The notes: a model not told the origin generated them from the letters alone. Positions 37,429 through 46,947 are shown, counted from the first letter of the stretch. The stretch is DNA of 64,000 nucleotides from Nonlabens sp. (GCF_018401815.1 NZ_JAGYKG010000004.1:248001-312000); one strand, 5' to 3'. Translations and numbers: made by a program.

Positions 37429-38544
37429 TTACTGGTTCAACATAACCGGCATTACTAACATAGTTACGTTTTCGCCTTCATCCAGTCCGTCTACAGGTGT
37501 TAAAATACCTGCGCGATTCGGAAGTGACAACTCTAGAGAAACGTCATCACAAGTTAGGTTATTAAGCATTTCAATAAGAAACCTGCTGTTAAAACCTATT
37601 TGCATGTCATCCCCTTGATAGTCGCAAGTCAAGCGTTCATCGGCTTTATTGCTGTAATCTAAATCTTCAGCACTTATGTTAAGTTCAGCACCTGCCATCT
37701 TAAGTCTGATTTGGTGTGTCGTTTTGTTGGAAAAAATACTTACACGTCTTACAGAATTTAAAAATTGTGTTCTAGAAATGGTGAGCTTATTAGGATTCTC
37801 CTTTGGAATTACCGCTTCATAATTAGGGTATTTCCCATCGATTAAACGACAAATAATGTTGGTAGAATCAAAGCTAAATTGTGCGTTGCTTTCATTGTAT
37901 TCAATCAAGACTTCAGATTCACTTCCTTGCAACATGGCTCTAAGAAGATTTAAAGGTTTCTTAGGCATGATGAACTCTGCTGTTTGACTGGCAGTAAGGT
38001 CTTCTCTTTTATAACGCACCAACTTATGAGCATCGGTAGCTACAAAAGTAAGTGAATCACTTGCAAATTGAAAAAACACACCACTCATTACAGGTCTTAA
38101 ATCGTCATTACCAGCCGCAAATATAGTTTTGTTAATCGCCGTGGCTAGGGTATCGCCCATTATAGAGGTGCTGCTAGGATCTGAAATAGTAACCGCTTTT
38201 GGAAACTCTGCAGCGGCGGCACAAGCTATTTCAGACTTACCTTTATCGTGACTTACCGTCATCATGGTGTCCACAGAATGAAAAGTAAGTGGTTGTTCTG
38301 GAAATGTTTTTAGGGTGTCAAGTAATAATTTTGCTGGTAAAGCAATGCTTCCATCATCTTCACTCTCCACTTCAAGTTTGCTAATAATGGTCGTCTCCAT
38401 ATCGCTAGCAGAAACTTTAAGCTCATTACCCGTTAATTCTAGAAGGAAGTTATCTAAAATAGGTAAGGTGTTGTTATTATTAATGACTCCACCTAACAGT
38501 TGCAGGTGTTTTTGTAGATAAGAACTTGATACTATAAATTTCAT
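37429..38544 (-). CDS. dnaN: DNA polymerase III sliding clamp (beta subunit)
   Basis: A 371-residue beta clamp, normal length, with three similar domains (about 1-120, 125-245, 250-371). The N-terminus MKFIVSSSYLQKHLQLLGGV and the central ATDAHKLVRYKRE (a DNA-facing loop) are typical; the C-terminus ends in VTMLVMPVMLNQ, close to the usual MPMR-type tail. It encircles DNA and holds the replicative polymerase. A perfect -7 element at 38656-38663 is 112 bp upstream of the start, with a hairpin between them. Confidence 0.96.
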   Translation of the reverse strand: MKFIVSSSYLQKHLQLLGGVINNNNTLPILDNFLLELTGNELKVSASDMETTIISKLEVESEDDGSIALPAKLLLDTLKTFPEQPLTFHSVDTMMTVSHDKGKSEIACAAAAEFPKAVTISDPSSTSIMGDTLATAINKTIFAAGNDDLRPVMSGVFFQFASDSLTFVATDAHKLVRYKREDLTASQTAEFIMPKKPLNLLRAMLQGSESEVLIEYNESNAQFSFDSTNIICRLIDGKYPNYEAVIPKENPNKLTISRTQFLNSVRRVSIFSNKTTHQIRLKMAGAELNISAEDLDYSNKADERLTCDYQGDDMQIGFNSRFLIEMLNNLTCDDVSLELSLPNRAGILTPVDGLDEGENVTMLVMPVMLNQ

Positions 38545-38611
38545 CCTATAGGTTATTATTTGGTGATCTTAACTTCTTTTCTCTAAAGAATTATAAGAAA
38601 TTAGGTCAAAA

Positions 38612-38640
38612 AGGAAGGTTGGTATAGCCATGACCTTCCT
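38612..38640 (-). promoter_or_regulatory. Hairpin in the dnaN leader, possible attenuator
   Basis: On the minus strand, AGGAAGGT and its complement pair (with an inner TGG / CCA) and are followed by a T5 run. It sits between the proposed -7 element and the dnaN start. Confidence 0.4.
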
Positions 38641-38655
38641 AATTTTAACGCATCA

Positions 38656-38663
38656 CAAAGATA
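38656..38663 (-). promoter_or_regulatory. -7 promoter element of dnaN
   Basis: TATCTTTG on the minus strand matches TAnnTTTG exactly, 112 bp before the dnaN start; no clear -33 element at the expected distance. Confidence 0.5.
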
Positions 38664-39430
38664 TTTTATATATAACTAGTACCATAACATACTTATTAAC
38701 AATTCAAGCCTATTTATAAATAAAACCTTTCTTATTAAGGTATACGTGTTGCTGCATTCTTTTGTTTGGTATGGGAGAATATGATTAACAGGATCAAGAT
38801 CTCAGAGATAATGATCTGAAATTTTATAATTATCAAATTAGTTACGCACATTTAAGTAGGTGATGGTTGTTTAAAAGCCACATTAACATCGTTCTAGGTA
38901 TCTTGATTTGGTTACAATGGTAAAATGAATAGGCTGCTTTTTATGAGAACTACTACATATATTAAAGACTAGATTTAAATCTGCATGAAGCTATAGAACC
39001 TGTTAAAACGCATACATTTTATAGAGAGGTATGTTTTTTAGAAAGATAGAAGCCCCTTAAAAAGGTAGCGTAGCGCTAATTGGTATAGTTTTTAATCCAG
39101 AAAAGAAAGCATTTTAAAGAATACCTAAAGAACTAGCATTAGAAAGACGATCAATAATTAAGAGCTATTCTTACCTATAGCGTCTTTGTAGCATGCTGAG
39201 GCGGTTGGAAAGGCGACCAGTTGCAACCACCCCTTAAAAATTTGGATAAAGCACATATAAATAAAGCCCTCATTAAGATAAAATCTTTTTATTTTATTAA
39301 ATTAGTTACAAAACAAGAGCTTCTAAGTACAGATTTTTCCACCAAAGTATAGGCATCCTTTAAAACGGGGAGGCCTTATTTAGAGGTTAAGGCAAAGGAG
39401 GTGTTGACCACGGCCCATAAGGAAGGGTCT
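38664..39430. other. 767-bp region upstream of dnaN, decayed coding-like sequence
   Basis: No RNA gene recognised. The stretch from about 39203 to 39439 (plus strand) is open apart from one TAG and reads protein-like (QPPLKNLDKAHINKALIKI, TGRPYLEVKAKEVLTTAHKE). A second stretch near 38975-39150 reads LHEAIEPVKTHTFYREVC in one frame and KGSVALIGIVFNPEKKAF in another. I recognise no family; probably an old pseudogene. Confidence 0.4.
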
Positions 39431-39844
39431 TTACTCTAAGTCTATCATGGGTTTTTCAAACAGCTGTATATTGCTGATAAGTCGCTCTCTTACAAGGTTC
39501 ATCATGCGTTTATTTAGGGCGCTGGAGTTGGAAATGTACTGCTGGTATTCTGCTATAGTGAATTGCCCCATGATCACCCCTTTTAAAGAATTTCTAAATT
39601 TTTGATCCCTATTGACCGCATTTTCAATGTAATCGATACGTTTATGAGCCGTAAGACCGTAAAAAACATTTTTATGTTTTTTAATGTAGTTTCTAAAAAT
39701 AGCGGTGATCAAGTCATTTTGCAATTTTGCAATAGGGCGCAAGGTGGCATTTTGGAAACGTTCTTCATCACTCGTGTTGTCATCAATACGAGCCCCGAAA
39801 ATTTCGGGTCTTAATGCGACTAGATATTCATCTCTTTCATTCAT
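39431..39844 (-). CDS. Conserved flavobacterial protein of unknown function (sometimes labelled glyoxalase)
   Basis: A 137-residue cytoplasmic, helical protein: RDEYLVALRPEIFGARIDDN, then FQNATLRPIAKLQNDLITAIFRNYIKKHKNVFYGLTAHKR, then NSLKGVIMGQFT and NSSALNKRMMNLVRERL. I remember the same pattern (RPEI, FQNxTLRPIxKLQND) in flavobacteria, where it is often labelled glyoxalase, but I see none of the metal-ligand pattern of a glyoxalase and would not use that name. It is flanked on both sides by decayed DNA. Function unknown. Confidence 0.7.
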   Translation of the reverse strand: MNERDEYLVALRPEIFGARIDDNTSDEERFQNATLRPIAKLQNDLITAIFRNYIKKHKNVFYGLTAHKRIDYIENAVNRDQKFRNSLKGVIMGQFTIAEYQQYISNSSALNKRMMNLVRERLISNIQLFEKPMIDLE

Positions 39845-40731
39845 AACAATTCATTTGTATAAAGATAGAATCACTCGTTGGCTTATTGAAAATACAAAGC
39901 CTTACGTTCTCAACAAGTTTGTTAACATGCAAACAGAGGTATAGTAAAGTTGTTTTGGGCAGGGCAGCTGTTTCTTAAGATGCAATTAAAAACAGGTTCT
40001 TTGCAAGTAAATTTTAAAAATCCTGTGTAGGGTTGTAAAAGGCTAAGAAGGGCCTTGTCTTCATTCTTATTTTGAATTTTCAAGGTTTATTTTTACAAAA
40101 CACTTGGGAGGATACTTATGGATGATCCTAAAACGCTGCTTTCTATAGTGAAGTATGCAACTTTGGTGCGCAATCAAAAAGGCGTGAAGGCCACTAAAAA
40201 ATTTATTTGGCTGCCCGTATAACCTAGTTAGTGGGGTGCTGGCAGCATTATTTTTCTGTTTTAAAGAAACGATAACAGGAACAACAGGGGGAATGAAGCA
40301 TAGTTAACTTGTTGCAGATGCAAATGATAGGGAAGACACCTTAAAAATAGCTTCTAGGTTTACGTGCTTCCTAAATAAAGATTCAACCATTTTTGAGGTG
40401 CTAAATAGAGGCGTTTAAATGTGGGGGTGATGGGGAAATCAAAAAAATAGTATAGAAGTAAAATTGGTGTTGGACATCAGTATTATAAGAATAAAAATGA
40501 TGCCCTTTTAACTGAATTTTTTAACCAGTTGGATAAGGGACTTTGGGAGGGCCATTTAAAATAAAACTGTCGCTGTTGTCTTGCTAAAGGGCGGTGCTAG
40601 GGGGTTGTGATCTATCAACAACAATAGAAATTATAGAACACTTTTTAGAATGAAATAAAATAATAGATAAGCTGTTTTTTTTATGGGGTAACCGAACTAA
40701 AAACCAAAGGAGCTTCTTATTTTTACAACTT
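39845..40731. other. 887-bp intergenic region with decayed coding-like sequence
   Basis: At 40118-40222 an ATG follows GGGAGG at a good distance and gives a 34-codon peptide (DDPKTLLSIVKYATLVRNQK). The next frame, 40224-40418, is open except for one TAA and holds FKETITGTTGGMKHS and LKIASRFTCFLNKDSTIFEV. Another stretch at 40436-40560 reads IGVGHQYYKNKNDALLTEFF. Together they look like one gene broken by frameshifts and stops. No family recognised. A -7-like TATTTTTA at about 40717 precedes priA. Confidence 0.45.
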
Positions 40732-43185
40732 ATGCAGCATTTCATTGACGTTATTCTACCACTTCCTCTTGAGCGTTATTTTACGTACACGGTCAATATG
40801 CTCGAAGCTGATTTTTTAAAGCCGGGCATGAGGGTGGCTGTACCCTTTGGTAAATCAAAGATTTATACCGCTATTGTTCATCGAGTGCATCAAGAAAACA
40901 CCGCTACTTACGAGGTAAAGGATATCGAGTTCATTATTGATGAACAGCCAGTAGTCACAGAAAGTCAACTCAGGTTTTGGGAATGGATAAGTTCCTATTA
41001 CTTGTGTGCAGTAGGTCAAGTAATGCGAGCTTCTTTACCTAAATCATTTCTTTTAGAAAGTGAAACCATCGTTTTGAAAAACGAAGCTACTTTTATAGAT
41101 GAAGCACTTCTAAACGACAGAGAATTTTTAGTAATGGAAGCGTTGGAATCTAATAATGCTTTAAAAGTTCAAGATGTGATGGATATTTTGGATCGTAAAA
41201 GTGTGTTGCCGCTTCTGCAAAAAATGCTAGAAAAGGATTTTATCATCCTACAGGAAGAGCTCTATCATACTTATAAGGCTAAAACAGAAAAATTTATACG
41301 ATTACAGGAGGGATTAAAAGAAGAAGAAAAGCTTCAATTGGTGCTGGAAGAACTGCAACGCGCTCCTAAACAAAGAGAGGCGGTGATGACCTTATTTATG
41401 TTGCAGGCAGGAAATACAAAAGAGGTGACTAAAAAACAGCTTATAGAAAGAGCTAAGGTTACCGCTGCTGTTATCAATACACTCGTCTCCAAAGGTATTC
41501 TTTTAGAAGTTGAAAAAGAAATAGATAGAGTACTGGATACAGAAGAAGAAGGTACTGATTTGTACCGTTTAAATGATGATCAAGTTGTGGCTTTACAACA
41601 AATCAAAAGCAGTTTTAAAGCCGGTAAGACCGTTTTACTTCACGGAGTGACCTCAAGTGGCAAGACTCAATTATATGTAGCTCTTATTAGAGAACAATTG
41701 GAGAAGGGTTGTCAAGCCTTGTATTTGCTTCCAGAAATAGCCCTTACCACTCAATTGATCTCTAGATTAAAAAACTTTTTTAAACATCAAGTATTGGTAT
41801 ATCATTCCAAATACAACCTCAACGAGCGTTTGGAGGTTTGGAATCACGTGCTCAACGCAAAAGAGCCTTATGTCATTATAGGTGCCCGAAGTGCGATGTT
41901 ATTACCTTTTCAAAACTTGGGTCTAATTATAGTGGATGAAGAGCATGAAACTAGCTTTAAGCAATACGATCCAGCACCTCGATATCACGCTAGAGATACT
42001 GCAGTAGTATTGGGTCACATGAAAAAAGCAGCAGTACTTTTAGGAAGTGCAACACCATCCTTAGAAAGTTATTACAATGCTAGTTCTGGTAAGTACCATT
42101 TGGTAGAATTAAAGAAACGCTTTGGAAATGTTCAGATGCCAGAAATTAATATAGTAAATATTAAAGAAAAGCACAAGCGTAAAAAAATGACCGGTCATTT
42201 TTCAGACACTCTTATTGAGCACATGCAGCAAGCGTTTAGAGATCATAAACAAGTTATTCTTTTCCAAAATAGGAGGGGGTATGCACCTATTATGGAATGT
42301 GGTACTTGTGGGAACGCCCCTCAATGTCCTAATTGTGATGTTAGTCTCACCTATCATCAATACAAAGGACAATTGAGGTGTCATTACTGTGGCTATCACA
42401 CTTATGTACCTGAAGAATGCCCATCTTGTTCTAGCAGTGCAATGGATACTAAAGGTTTTGGTACAGAACAAATAGAGCAAGAGTTCAGGATGTTGTTTCC
42501 TAATCACAAGGTGGCTCGTATGGATTTGGACACAACTAGAGGTAAGAATTCTTACGAAAAGCTTATTCATCAAATGGATGCTGGAGAGATCGACTGCCTT
42601 GTTGGTACACAAATGCTTACAAAAGGTCTCGACTTTAGAAATGTAAGTTTAGTTGGGGTTATGAATGCCGACTCCATGCTTAACTTTCCGGACTTTAGAG
42701 CACATGAAAGATGTTTTCAATTACTTACCCAAGTTGCAGGAAGGTCTGGGCGAACTAAAGAGGTAGGTAAGGTGTTGATACAAAGTTACCATCCAGAGCA
42801 TGTGATCTTACAGCAGGTCAGTTCTTATGATTATCTTAAGATGTATAAAGAGCAGATCGAGGAGCGCTATCAATTTAAATACCCACCTTTCCAAAGGTTG
42901 ATCAGGATTACTTTTAAACACCGTGACTACCAGACGACACTAGATTCAAGCACTTGGTTTGTAAATGCGTTGAATCAAATTCCTCATGGCGCGGTAGTTC
43001 TAGGGCCAGAGTTCCCTCCAGTTTCTCGCATAAGGAATCTTTATAATATCCACGTGTTCATTAAGTTAACAAAACAACAGGCTCCAAATCAGGTAAAAGG
43101 CTATATCATGAAAGTAAAGAAAAGCTTTGAATCTATCAAGCAGTACCGTTCTGTAAGGTGTAACATAGATGTAGATGCTTATTAA
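40732..43185 (+). CDS. priA: Primosomal protein N' (replication restart helicase PriA)
   Basis: An 817-residue superfamily 2 helicase. The N-terminal DNA-binding domain starts FIDVILPLPLERYFTYTV. Walker A is VLLHGVTSSGKTQLY (about 300), the DEEH box is IIVDEEHETSF, and GSATPSLESY follows. Eight cysteines of the zinc-binding insertion are all present: CGTCGNAPQCPNC then CHYC and CPSC. C-terminal motifs VGTQMLTKGLDFRNV and QVAGRSGR complete the helicase. It reloads the replication machinery at collapsed forks. The gene is single; an iterated palindrome follows 21 bp after its stop, between it and the LytTR gene. Confidence 0.96.
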   Translation: MQHFIDVILPLPLERYFTYTVNMLEADFLKPGMRVAVPFGKSKIYTAIVHRVHQENTATYEVKDIEFIIDEQPVVTESQLRFWEWISSYYLCAVGQVMRASLPKSFLLESETIVLKNEATFIDEALLNDREFLVMEALESNNALKVQDVMDILDRKSVLPLLQKMLEKDFIILQEELYHTYKAKTEKFIRLQEGLKEEEKLQLVLEELQRAPKQREAVMTLFMLQAGNTKEVTKKQLIERAKVTAAVINTLVSKGILLEVEKEIDRVLDTEEEGTDLYRLNDDQVVALQQIKSSFKAGKTVLLHGVTSSGKTQLYVALIREQLEKGCQALYLLPEIALTTQLISRLKNFFKHQVLVYHSKYNLNERLEVWNHVLNAKEPYVIIGARSAMLLPFQNLGLIIVDEEHETSFKQYDPAPRYHARDTAVVLGHMKKAAVLLGSATPSLESYYNASSGKYHLVELKKRFGNVQMPEINIVNIKEKHKRKKMTGHFSDTLIEHMQQAFRDHKQVILFQNRRGYAPIMECGTCGNAPQCPNCDVSLTYHQYKGQLRCHYCGYHTYVPEECPSCSSSAMDTKGFGTEQIEQEFRMLFPNHKVARMDLDTTRGKNSYEKLIHQMDAGEIDCLVGTQMLTKGLDFRNVSLVGVMNADSMLNFPDFRAHERCFQLLTQVAGRSGRTKEVGKVLIQSYHPEHVILQQVSSYDYLKMYKEQIEERYQFKYPPFQRLIRITFKHRDYQTTLDSSTWFVNALNQIPHGAVVLGPEFPPVSRIRNLYNIHVFIKLTKQQAPNQVKGYIMKVKKSFESIKQYRSVRCNIDVDAY

Positions 43186-43206
43186 AATAGATTTGTTGTG
43201 ATTTTA

Positions 43207-43220
43207 GCTTTCGCGAAAGC
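43207..43220. repeat. Iterated palindrome, copy 7 (between priA and LytTR gene)
   Basis: Perfect 14-bp GCTTTCGCGAAAGC, 21 bp past the priA stop, between convergent genes; it could also act as a shared transcript end. Confidence 0.95.
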
Positions 43221-43291
43221 GGAACTACATCAGACTTTTTTACTATTATTAAAAACAGGTAGTTATTAAAAGTTTTTAAAATAACAACGGC

Positions 43292-43996
43292 TTAGAATTG
43301 AGATAGTGCTTCAACAAGCTCTGATTTTCTATTGCGACTTAAAGGCAACACTTCATTGCTTAGTTCTACGGCTTTAGAATTAAATTTTTCGACCTTTCTC
43401 AAGTTGACGATGTAGGATTTGTGAATGCGCAAAAAGTCTTCTTCAGGAAGCGTGCTTTCAAAGGATTTCATCGTAGAGAGAACGATTAAGTTATCTTCGT
43501 CAGTAATGAGTTTTACGTAATCTCCGAGTGCTTGAATGTATTTTAATTCTTTAAGGTATACTTTGCGTTTTTTAAGATTACTTTTCACAAAGATAAAATC
43601 GCCGCGATCTTCAATCAGTTCAGTTTTCATTTTCTGGGCTAAGATTGCCCGCTCCACTGCATAAAGAAAACGATCTTTTTTAATAGGCTTTTGCAAATAG
43701 TCTATCGCAGCATAGTCAAATGCTTTGAAGGCATACTTGGTCTGTCCTGTAACAAAAATGACCCCTGGTTTTTCGGTAATGTCGTCTAATAAATCAAATC
43801 CATTAAGAATCGGCATCTCTATGTCTAGAAAGATAAGCGCTACTGCTTGTTCCTTTAAGGCTATTTTGGTCTCTATAGCGTTGCTAAACTCGCCTATTAA
43901 CCTCAAATTAGGATGTCCTTCAATCATCTTAACTATAGCGAGTCGTTGTATACTGGAATCATCTACTACAAAGCAGGTCAAAATAGTGTTGTTCAT
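43292..43996 (-). CDS. LytTR-family response regulator
   Basis: A 234-residue regulator. The receiver domain (1-115) has the acid pair Asp12-Asp13 (VVDDSS), the phospho-acceptor Asp58 (LIFLDIEMP), and Lys103. The LytTR DNA-binding domain (about 135-230) shows FVKSNLKKRKVYLKELKYIQALGDYVKL and FLRIHKSYIVNL. No sensor kinase gene is next to it. Flavobacteria use such regulators for exopolysaccharide or competence-like functions; nothing in this context decides. It is divergent from rpsF across a 387-bp spacer. Confidence 0.92.
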   Translation of the reverse strand: MNNTILTCFVVDDSSIQRLAIVKMIEGHPNLRLIGEFSNAIETKIALKEQAVALIFLDIEMPILNGFDLLDDITEKPGVIFVTGQTKYAFKAFDYAAIDYLQKPIKKDRFLYAVERAILAQKMKTELIEDRGDFIFVKSNLKKRKVYLKELKYIQALGDYVKLITDEDNLIVLSTMKSFESTLPEEDFLRIHKSYIVNLRKVEKFNSKAVELSNEVLPLSRNRKSELVEALSQF

Positions 43997-44383
43997 CGTC
44001 TTTAATTAATGGTTTCTAGACAATAGTACTCACTTTTCTGATTAAATACAAATAAAAAACACGAACAACCAAATAAATTAACATGTGGGCTAATTTATCT
44101 TGATTATAACGTTTTAATAATAATAACAGGAGTCGGCACTATATCCACATTTTGAAGGGATAAAAAAGAATCAAGTTTTTTATTTTTTTTGATGAGATCA
44201 TCGATATGTGGTAAGTAACAAGCTTATAAATTAGTAAATCGCAGTAGGCATAACGAATAAAAAAGTCCTTATTTTTAAAATAAACAGGGTTCTGAAATCA
44301 GATCATATAAAATATAAAAGATTCTTTTAGTTTAAATTAGAGAAAAACATTATTTTTGCAGCCGTTAAAAAACAATATTAATT
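43997..44383. other. 387-bp divergent spacer between LytTR gene and rpsF
   Basis: AT-rich, no ORF or RNA gene seen. It holds the rpsF promoter at 44351 and presumably the LytTR promoter. A loose A-rich / T-rich inverted repeat is at about 44160-44190. Confidence 0.5.
44351..44358 (+). promoter_or_regulatory. -7 promoter element of rpsF-rpsR-rplI
   Basis: TATTTTTG followed by CAGCC matches TAnnTTTG exactly, 25 bp before the rpsF ATG; TTTTAG about 20 bp upstream may serve as a weak -33. Confidence 0.65.
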
Positions 44384-44728
44384 ATGAATCAATACGAAAC
44401 TGTTTTCATTTTGAATCCCGTTTTATCTGATGACCAGGTAAAGGAGACAGTAAAGAAGTTTGAGAATTTCCTTACTGACCGTGGTGCAAAAATGGTAGCC
44501 CAAGAAGATTGGGGCCTAAAAAAATTGGCTTATGCAATCGAAAACAAGAAAAGTGGTTTTTACCACCTTTTTCAATTTGAAGTACCTGGTGAGGTAATCA
44601 ACGACTATGAAGTAGAATTTCGTCGTGATGAACGTATCATGAGATACCTTACTGTAAAACTTGATAAATACGCTATTGAGTGGGCAGAGAAAAGAAGAAG
44701 TAGAATGTCTAATAAATCTAAAGCTTAA
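44384..44728 (+). CDS. rpsF: 30S ribosomal protein S6
   Basis: A 114-residue protein with the S6 pattern: NQYETVFILNPVLSDDQVKETVKKFE, LAYAIENKKSGFYHLFQFE and a basic C-terminus KRRSRMSNKSKA. S6 binds S18 and 16S rRNA in the small-subunit platform. First gene of a three-gene operon; rpsR starts 3 bp after its stop. Confidence 0.97.
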   Translation: MNQYETVFILNPVLSDDQVKETVKKFENFLTDRGAKMVAQEDWGLKKLAYAIENKKSGFYHLFQFEVPGEVINDYEVEFRRDERIMRYLTVKLDKYAIEWAEKRRSRMSNKSKA

Positions 44729-44731
44729 ACT

Positions 44732-45028
44732 ATGTCAACATTACAACAACAAGCTAAAGGTAAAAAAGATGGTGACATCCGTTACCTATCTCCTTTAAAG
44801 ATAGAGACGCAACAAAGAAAAAAATACTGTCGTTTCCAACGTAGCGGTATTAAATATATAGATTACAAAGACCCTAATTTCCTTTTCGGATTTGTAAATG
44901 AACAAGGGAAGTTACTTCCGCGTCGTCTTACTGGAACTTCACTAAAATACCAACGTAAAGTTGCTGTAGCTGTTAAACGTGCTCGTCACATTGCTATCAT
45001 GCCTTACGTAGGAGATTTACTTAAATAA
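44732..45028 (+). CDS. rpsR: 30S ribosomal protein S18
   Basis: A 98-residue S18: [22 protein letters not shown], then [31 protein letters not shown]. It has an N-terminal extension (about 25 residues, Gln- and Lys-rich) as is usual in Bacteroidota. It pairs with S6 in the ribosome. Operon position: 3 bp after rpsF, 18 bp before rplI. Confidence 0.97.
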   Translation: MSTLQQQAKGKKDGDIRYLSPLKIETQQRKKYCRFQRSGIKYIDYKDPNFLFGFVNEQGKLLPRRLTGTSLKYQRKVAVAVKRARHIAIMPYVGDLLK

Positions 45029-45046
45029 CAAAATCAGATTAACATT

Positions 45047-45496
45047 ATGGAACTTATATTAAAGAAAGACGTAGAACATTTAGGTTTTACTGACGATTTA
45101 GTGAGTGTTAAGCCTGGTTATGGTCGCAACTTTTTAATACCTAATGGTCTAGCGGTAATGGCTACCTCTAGTGCTAAAAAAGTATTGGCCGAAACGCTTA
45201 AGCAACGAGCTCATAAAGAAGCTAAAAACATTAAAGCTGCTCAAGATCAAGCTGATCAACTTACAGCTCTTGACTTGAAAATAACTGCAAAAACCGGAGA
45301 CGGAGACAAATTGTTTGGTTCTATTACCACTGCAGATGTTTCCAATATCTTAGCTAAAAACGGTATCGAGATAGAAAAGAAGTTCATCTCTATAGCTGGA
45401 GGCGCTATTAAAAGATTGGGCCTTTATGAGGCTGATGTACGTTTTCACAGAGAAGTAACTGTAAAACTTCCTTTTAACGTAGTAGCCGAGAAGTAA
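45047..45496 (+). CDS. rplI: 50S ribosomal protein L9
   Basis: A 149-residue L9 with both domains: the N-terminal rRNA-binding part (MELILKKDVEHLGFTDDLVSVKPGYGRNFLIPNGLAV) and a long helix leading to the C-terminal domain (GDGDKLFGSITTADV). It is the last gene of the operon and is followed by a clear terminator. Confidence 0.97.
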   Translation: MELILKKDVEHLGFTDDLVSVKPGYGRNFLIPNGLAVMATSSAKKVLAETLKQRAHKEAKNIKAAQDQADQLTALDLKITAKTGDGDKLFGSITTADVSNILAKNGIEIEKKFISIAGGAIKRLGLYEADVRFHREVTVKLPFNVVAEK

Positions 45497-45517
45497 GACG
45501 CCGTCTTATCCCTTATA

Positions 45518-45550
45518 AAGCCGTTTCATTAAGTTGAAACGGCTTTTTTT
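45518..45550 (+). terminator. Rho-independent terminator of the rpsF operon
   Basis: Perfect 11-bp stem AAGCCGTTTCA / TGAAACGGCTT with a 6-base loop and seven T. Confidence 0.92.
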
Positions 45551-45577
45551 AATACAAATTTGTAATACAAGCTTTTT

Positions 45578-46072
45578 ATGAAATATAGAAGACTTACCAA
45601 AGAGCAATTGGAAGAAATGCACTCAGAGTTCATCAATTTTCTTGCTGCCCAATCTATTACAGCAAAAGAATGGGAGGATTTAAGGACAAATCAACCAGAA
45701 ATAGCCGAAGAAGAAATAGATGTGTTCTCTGACTTGATATGGGAAGGAGTCCTACAAAAAGCTCAATACTTAGAGCATATTTCCCCAAGGAATATGAATC
45801 TGTTTTCTTTAGGTGAAAAAGAAATGGAAGTCATATCTATTATGATAGGTGATGAGTTGATCGATATTACTACTAAAGATGGGTATCAATGGCTTCAAAA
45901 AAACCTGATGGATGATGAGGTAAAGATTTTTACTGCTAAAAAAGCTTACAGTAAGAACCCTAATGAAGATAAATTCAAGCTTATTGAAACAGGTGCTGTT
46001 ATTACTAAAGGGCAATTGTTTAATTACTTTGATGATCTTATGGAGTTAGGTAAAGAAACCAATGGGTTTTAA
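45578..46072 (+). CDS. Conserved hypothetical protein, DUF6495-like
   Basis: A 164-residue acidic cytoplasmic protein without signal or membrane segment. The pattern MKYRRLTKEQLEEMHSEFIN, then AQSITAKEWEDL, EEIDVFSDLIWEGVL and ITTKDGYQWLQKNLM matches a flavobacterial family I believe is DUF6495; no motif gives an activity. It lies just downstream of the rpsF operon terminator and has its own terminator. Confidence 0.65.
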   Translation: MKYRRLTKEQLEEMHSEFINFLAAQSITAKEWEDLRTNQPEIAEEEIDVFSDLIWEGVLQKAQYLEHISPRNMNLFSLGEKEMEVISIMIGDELIDITTKDGYQWLQKNLMDDEVKIFTAKKAYSKNPNEDKFKLIETGAVITKGQLFNYFDDLMELGKETNGF

Positions 46073-46095
46073 AATCTTTCTGTGACAAGTATAAC

Positions 46096-46128
46096 AAAAG
46101 CCAATGTATAAGAATTGGCTTTTTTTTA
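46096..46128 (+). terminator. Rho-independent terminator after the DUF6495-like gene
   Basis: Stem AAAAGCCAAT / ATTGGCTTTT with an 8-base loop and a run of eight T; it may also serve the convergent Nudix gene. Confidence 0.85.
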
Positions 46129-46219
46129 ATCCCTCTAGATTTAATTACGGGGTCATTAGTTTTAAGCGATAGTACTAGGGGCAAGCCTATTTTAAACGGA
46201 TTATAGCTTCCAAAATCAC

Positions 46220-46801
46220 CTAAAATTTAAAAGAGATTTTATTCAGTAAATACCATTGTAGACTTATAATACTGATGGAGTTATTAAAACAACCTTCTTC
46301 AAGTTGTTGTCTGATTTCCTGTCTGGATATTTTAACCAATTCAATATCTTCCTTTTCTGAAATAGAGCCACCGCCTTTTGCTATTTTTTGATTAGAAGTT
46401 ACTTCGCCATAAAAAATACTGATCTGTTCTGAAAGTATTCCAGGGGAGGGGAAGTATTCTACTATGAATTGCAATTGGTCTATTTGATAACCTATTTCCT
46501 CTCTTACTTCACGTATAGCAGCATCCTTTGCCGATTCATTAGTGTCTATGGAGCCAGCGGGGATTTCTAATGTCCAGGGTTGACCATGTCGTGCACTGGG
46601 ATAGCGGTATTGACGAATAAATAAAAAACTATCGGTATCCTTTTCATATAGCAACACCGCTATCGCATTGCCTCGGTCTAAGGCGAGGCGTGTAGCAGTG
46701 ATTTCTTGATCGGTGTTAAAAGTCTCGTGAGTTACTACAGCTTTATAGATTTTTAGAAAATCATCAAAGACTTTTTCTTCTTTTTGAATCTTGTGTTTCA
46801 T
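46220..46801 (-). CDS. Nudix hydrolase (ADP-ribose or GDP-mannose pyrophosphatase type)
   Basis: A 193-residue Nudix protein. The full Nudix box GX5EX7REUXEEXGU runs from Gly83 (GSIDTNESAKDAAIREVREE) to about 105, with the metal-binding REVREE present. Flanking elements LFIRQYRYP and WTLEIPAG, and EYFPSPGILSEQISIFYGEV after the box, match the ADP-sugar pyrophosphatase branch (NudF/NudK). It should cleave a nucleoside diphosphate linked to another group; the exact substrate is not clear. It is separated from the amidohydrolase operon by a terminator, so it has its own promoter. Confidence 0.9.
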   Translation of the reverse strand: MKHKIQKEEKVFDDFLKIYKAVVTHETFNTDQEITATRLALDRGNAIAVLLYEKDTDSFLFIRQYRYPSARHGQPWTLEIPAGSIDTNESAKDAAIREVREEIGYQIDQLQFIVEYFPSPGILSEQISIFYGEVTSNQKIAKGGGSISEKEDIELVKISRQEIRQQLEEGCFNNSISIISLQWYLLNKISFKF

Positions 46802-46816
46802 AGGGACTTAAATTAA

Positions 46817-46851
46817 TGAAAAAATCGCCTATTCACTTTGAATAGGCGATT
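46817..46851 (-). terminator. Terminator of the amidohydrolase operon
   Basis: Perfect 13-bp stem AATCGCCTATTCA / TGAATAGGCGATT with a 3-base loop and a T-rich tail on the minus strand. Confidence 0.88.
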
Positions 46852-46947
46852 CTAGTTAATGAAAAGCTTTAGAGGTACTAACGCTTAGTTTAATAGGTGT
46901 TTTCACCTTTTGTACTCAACTTGTGGCAAGCGGCTTGTATTCTTTGA

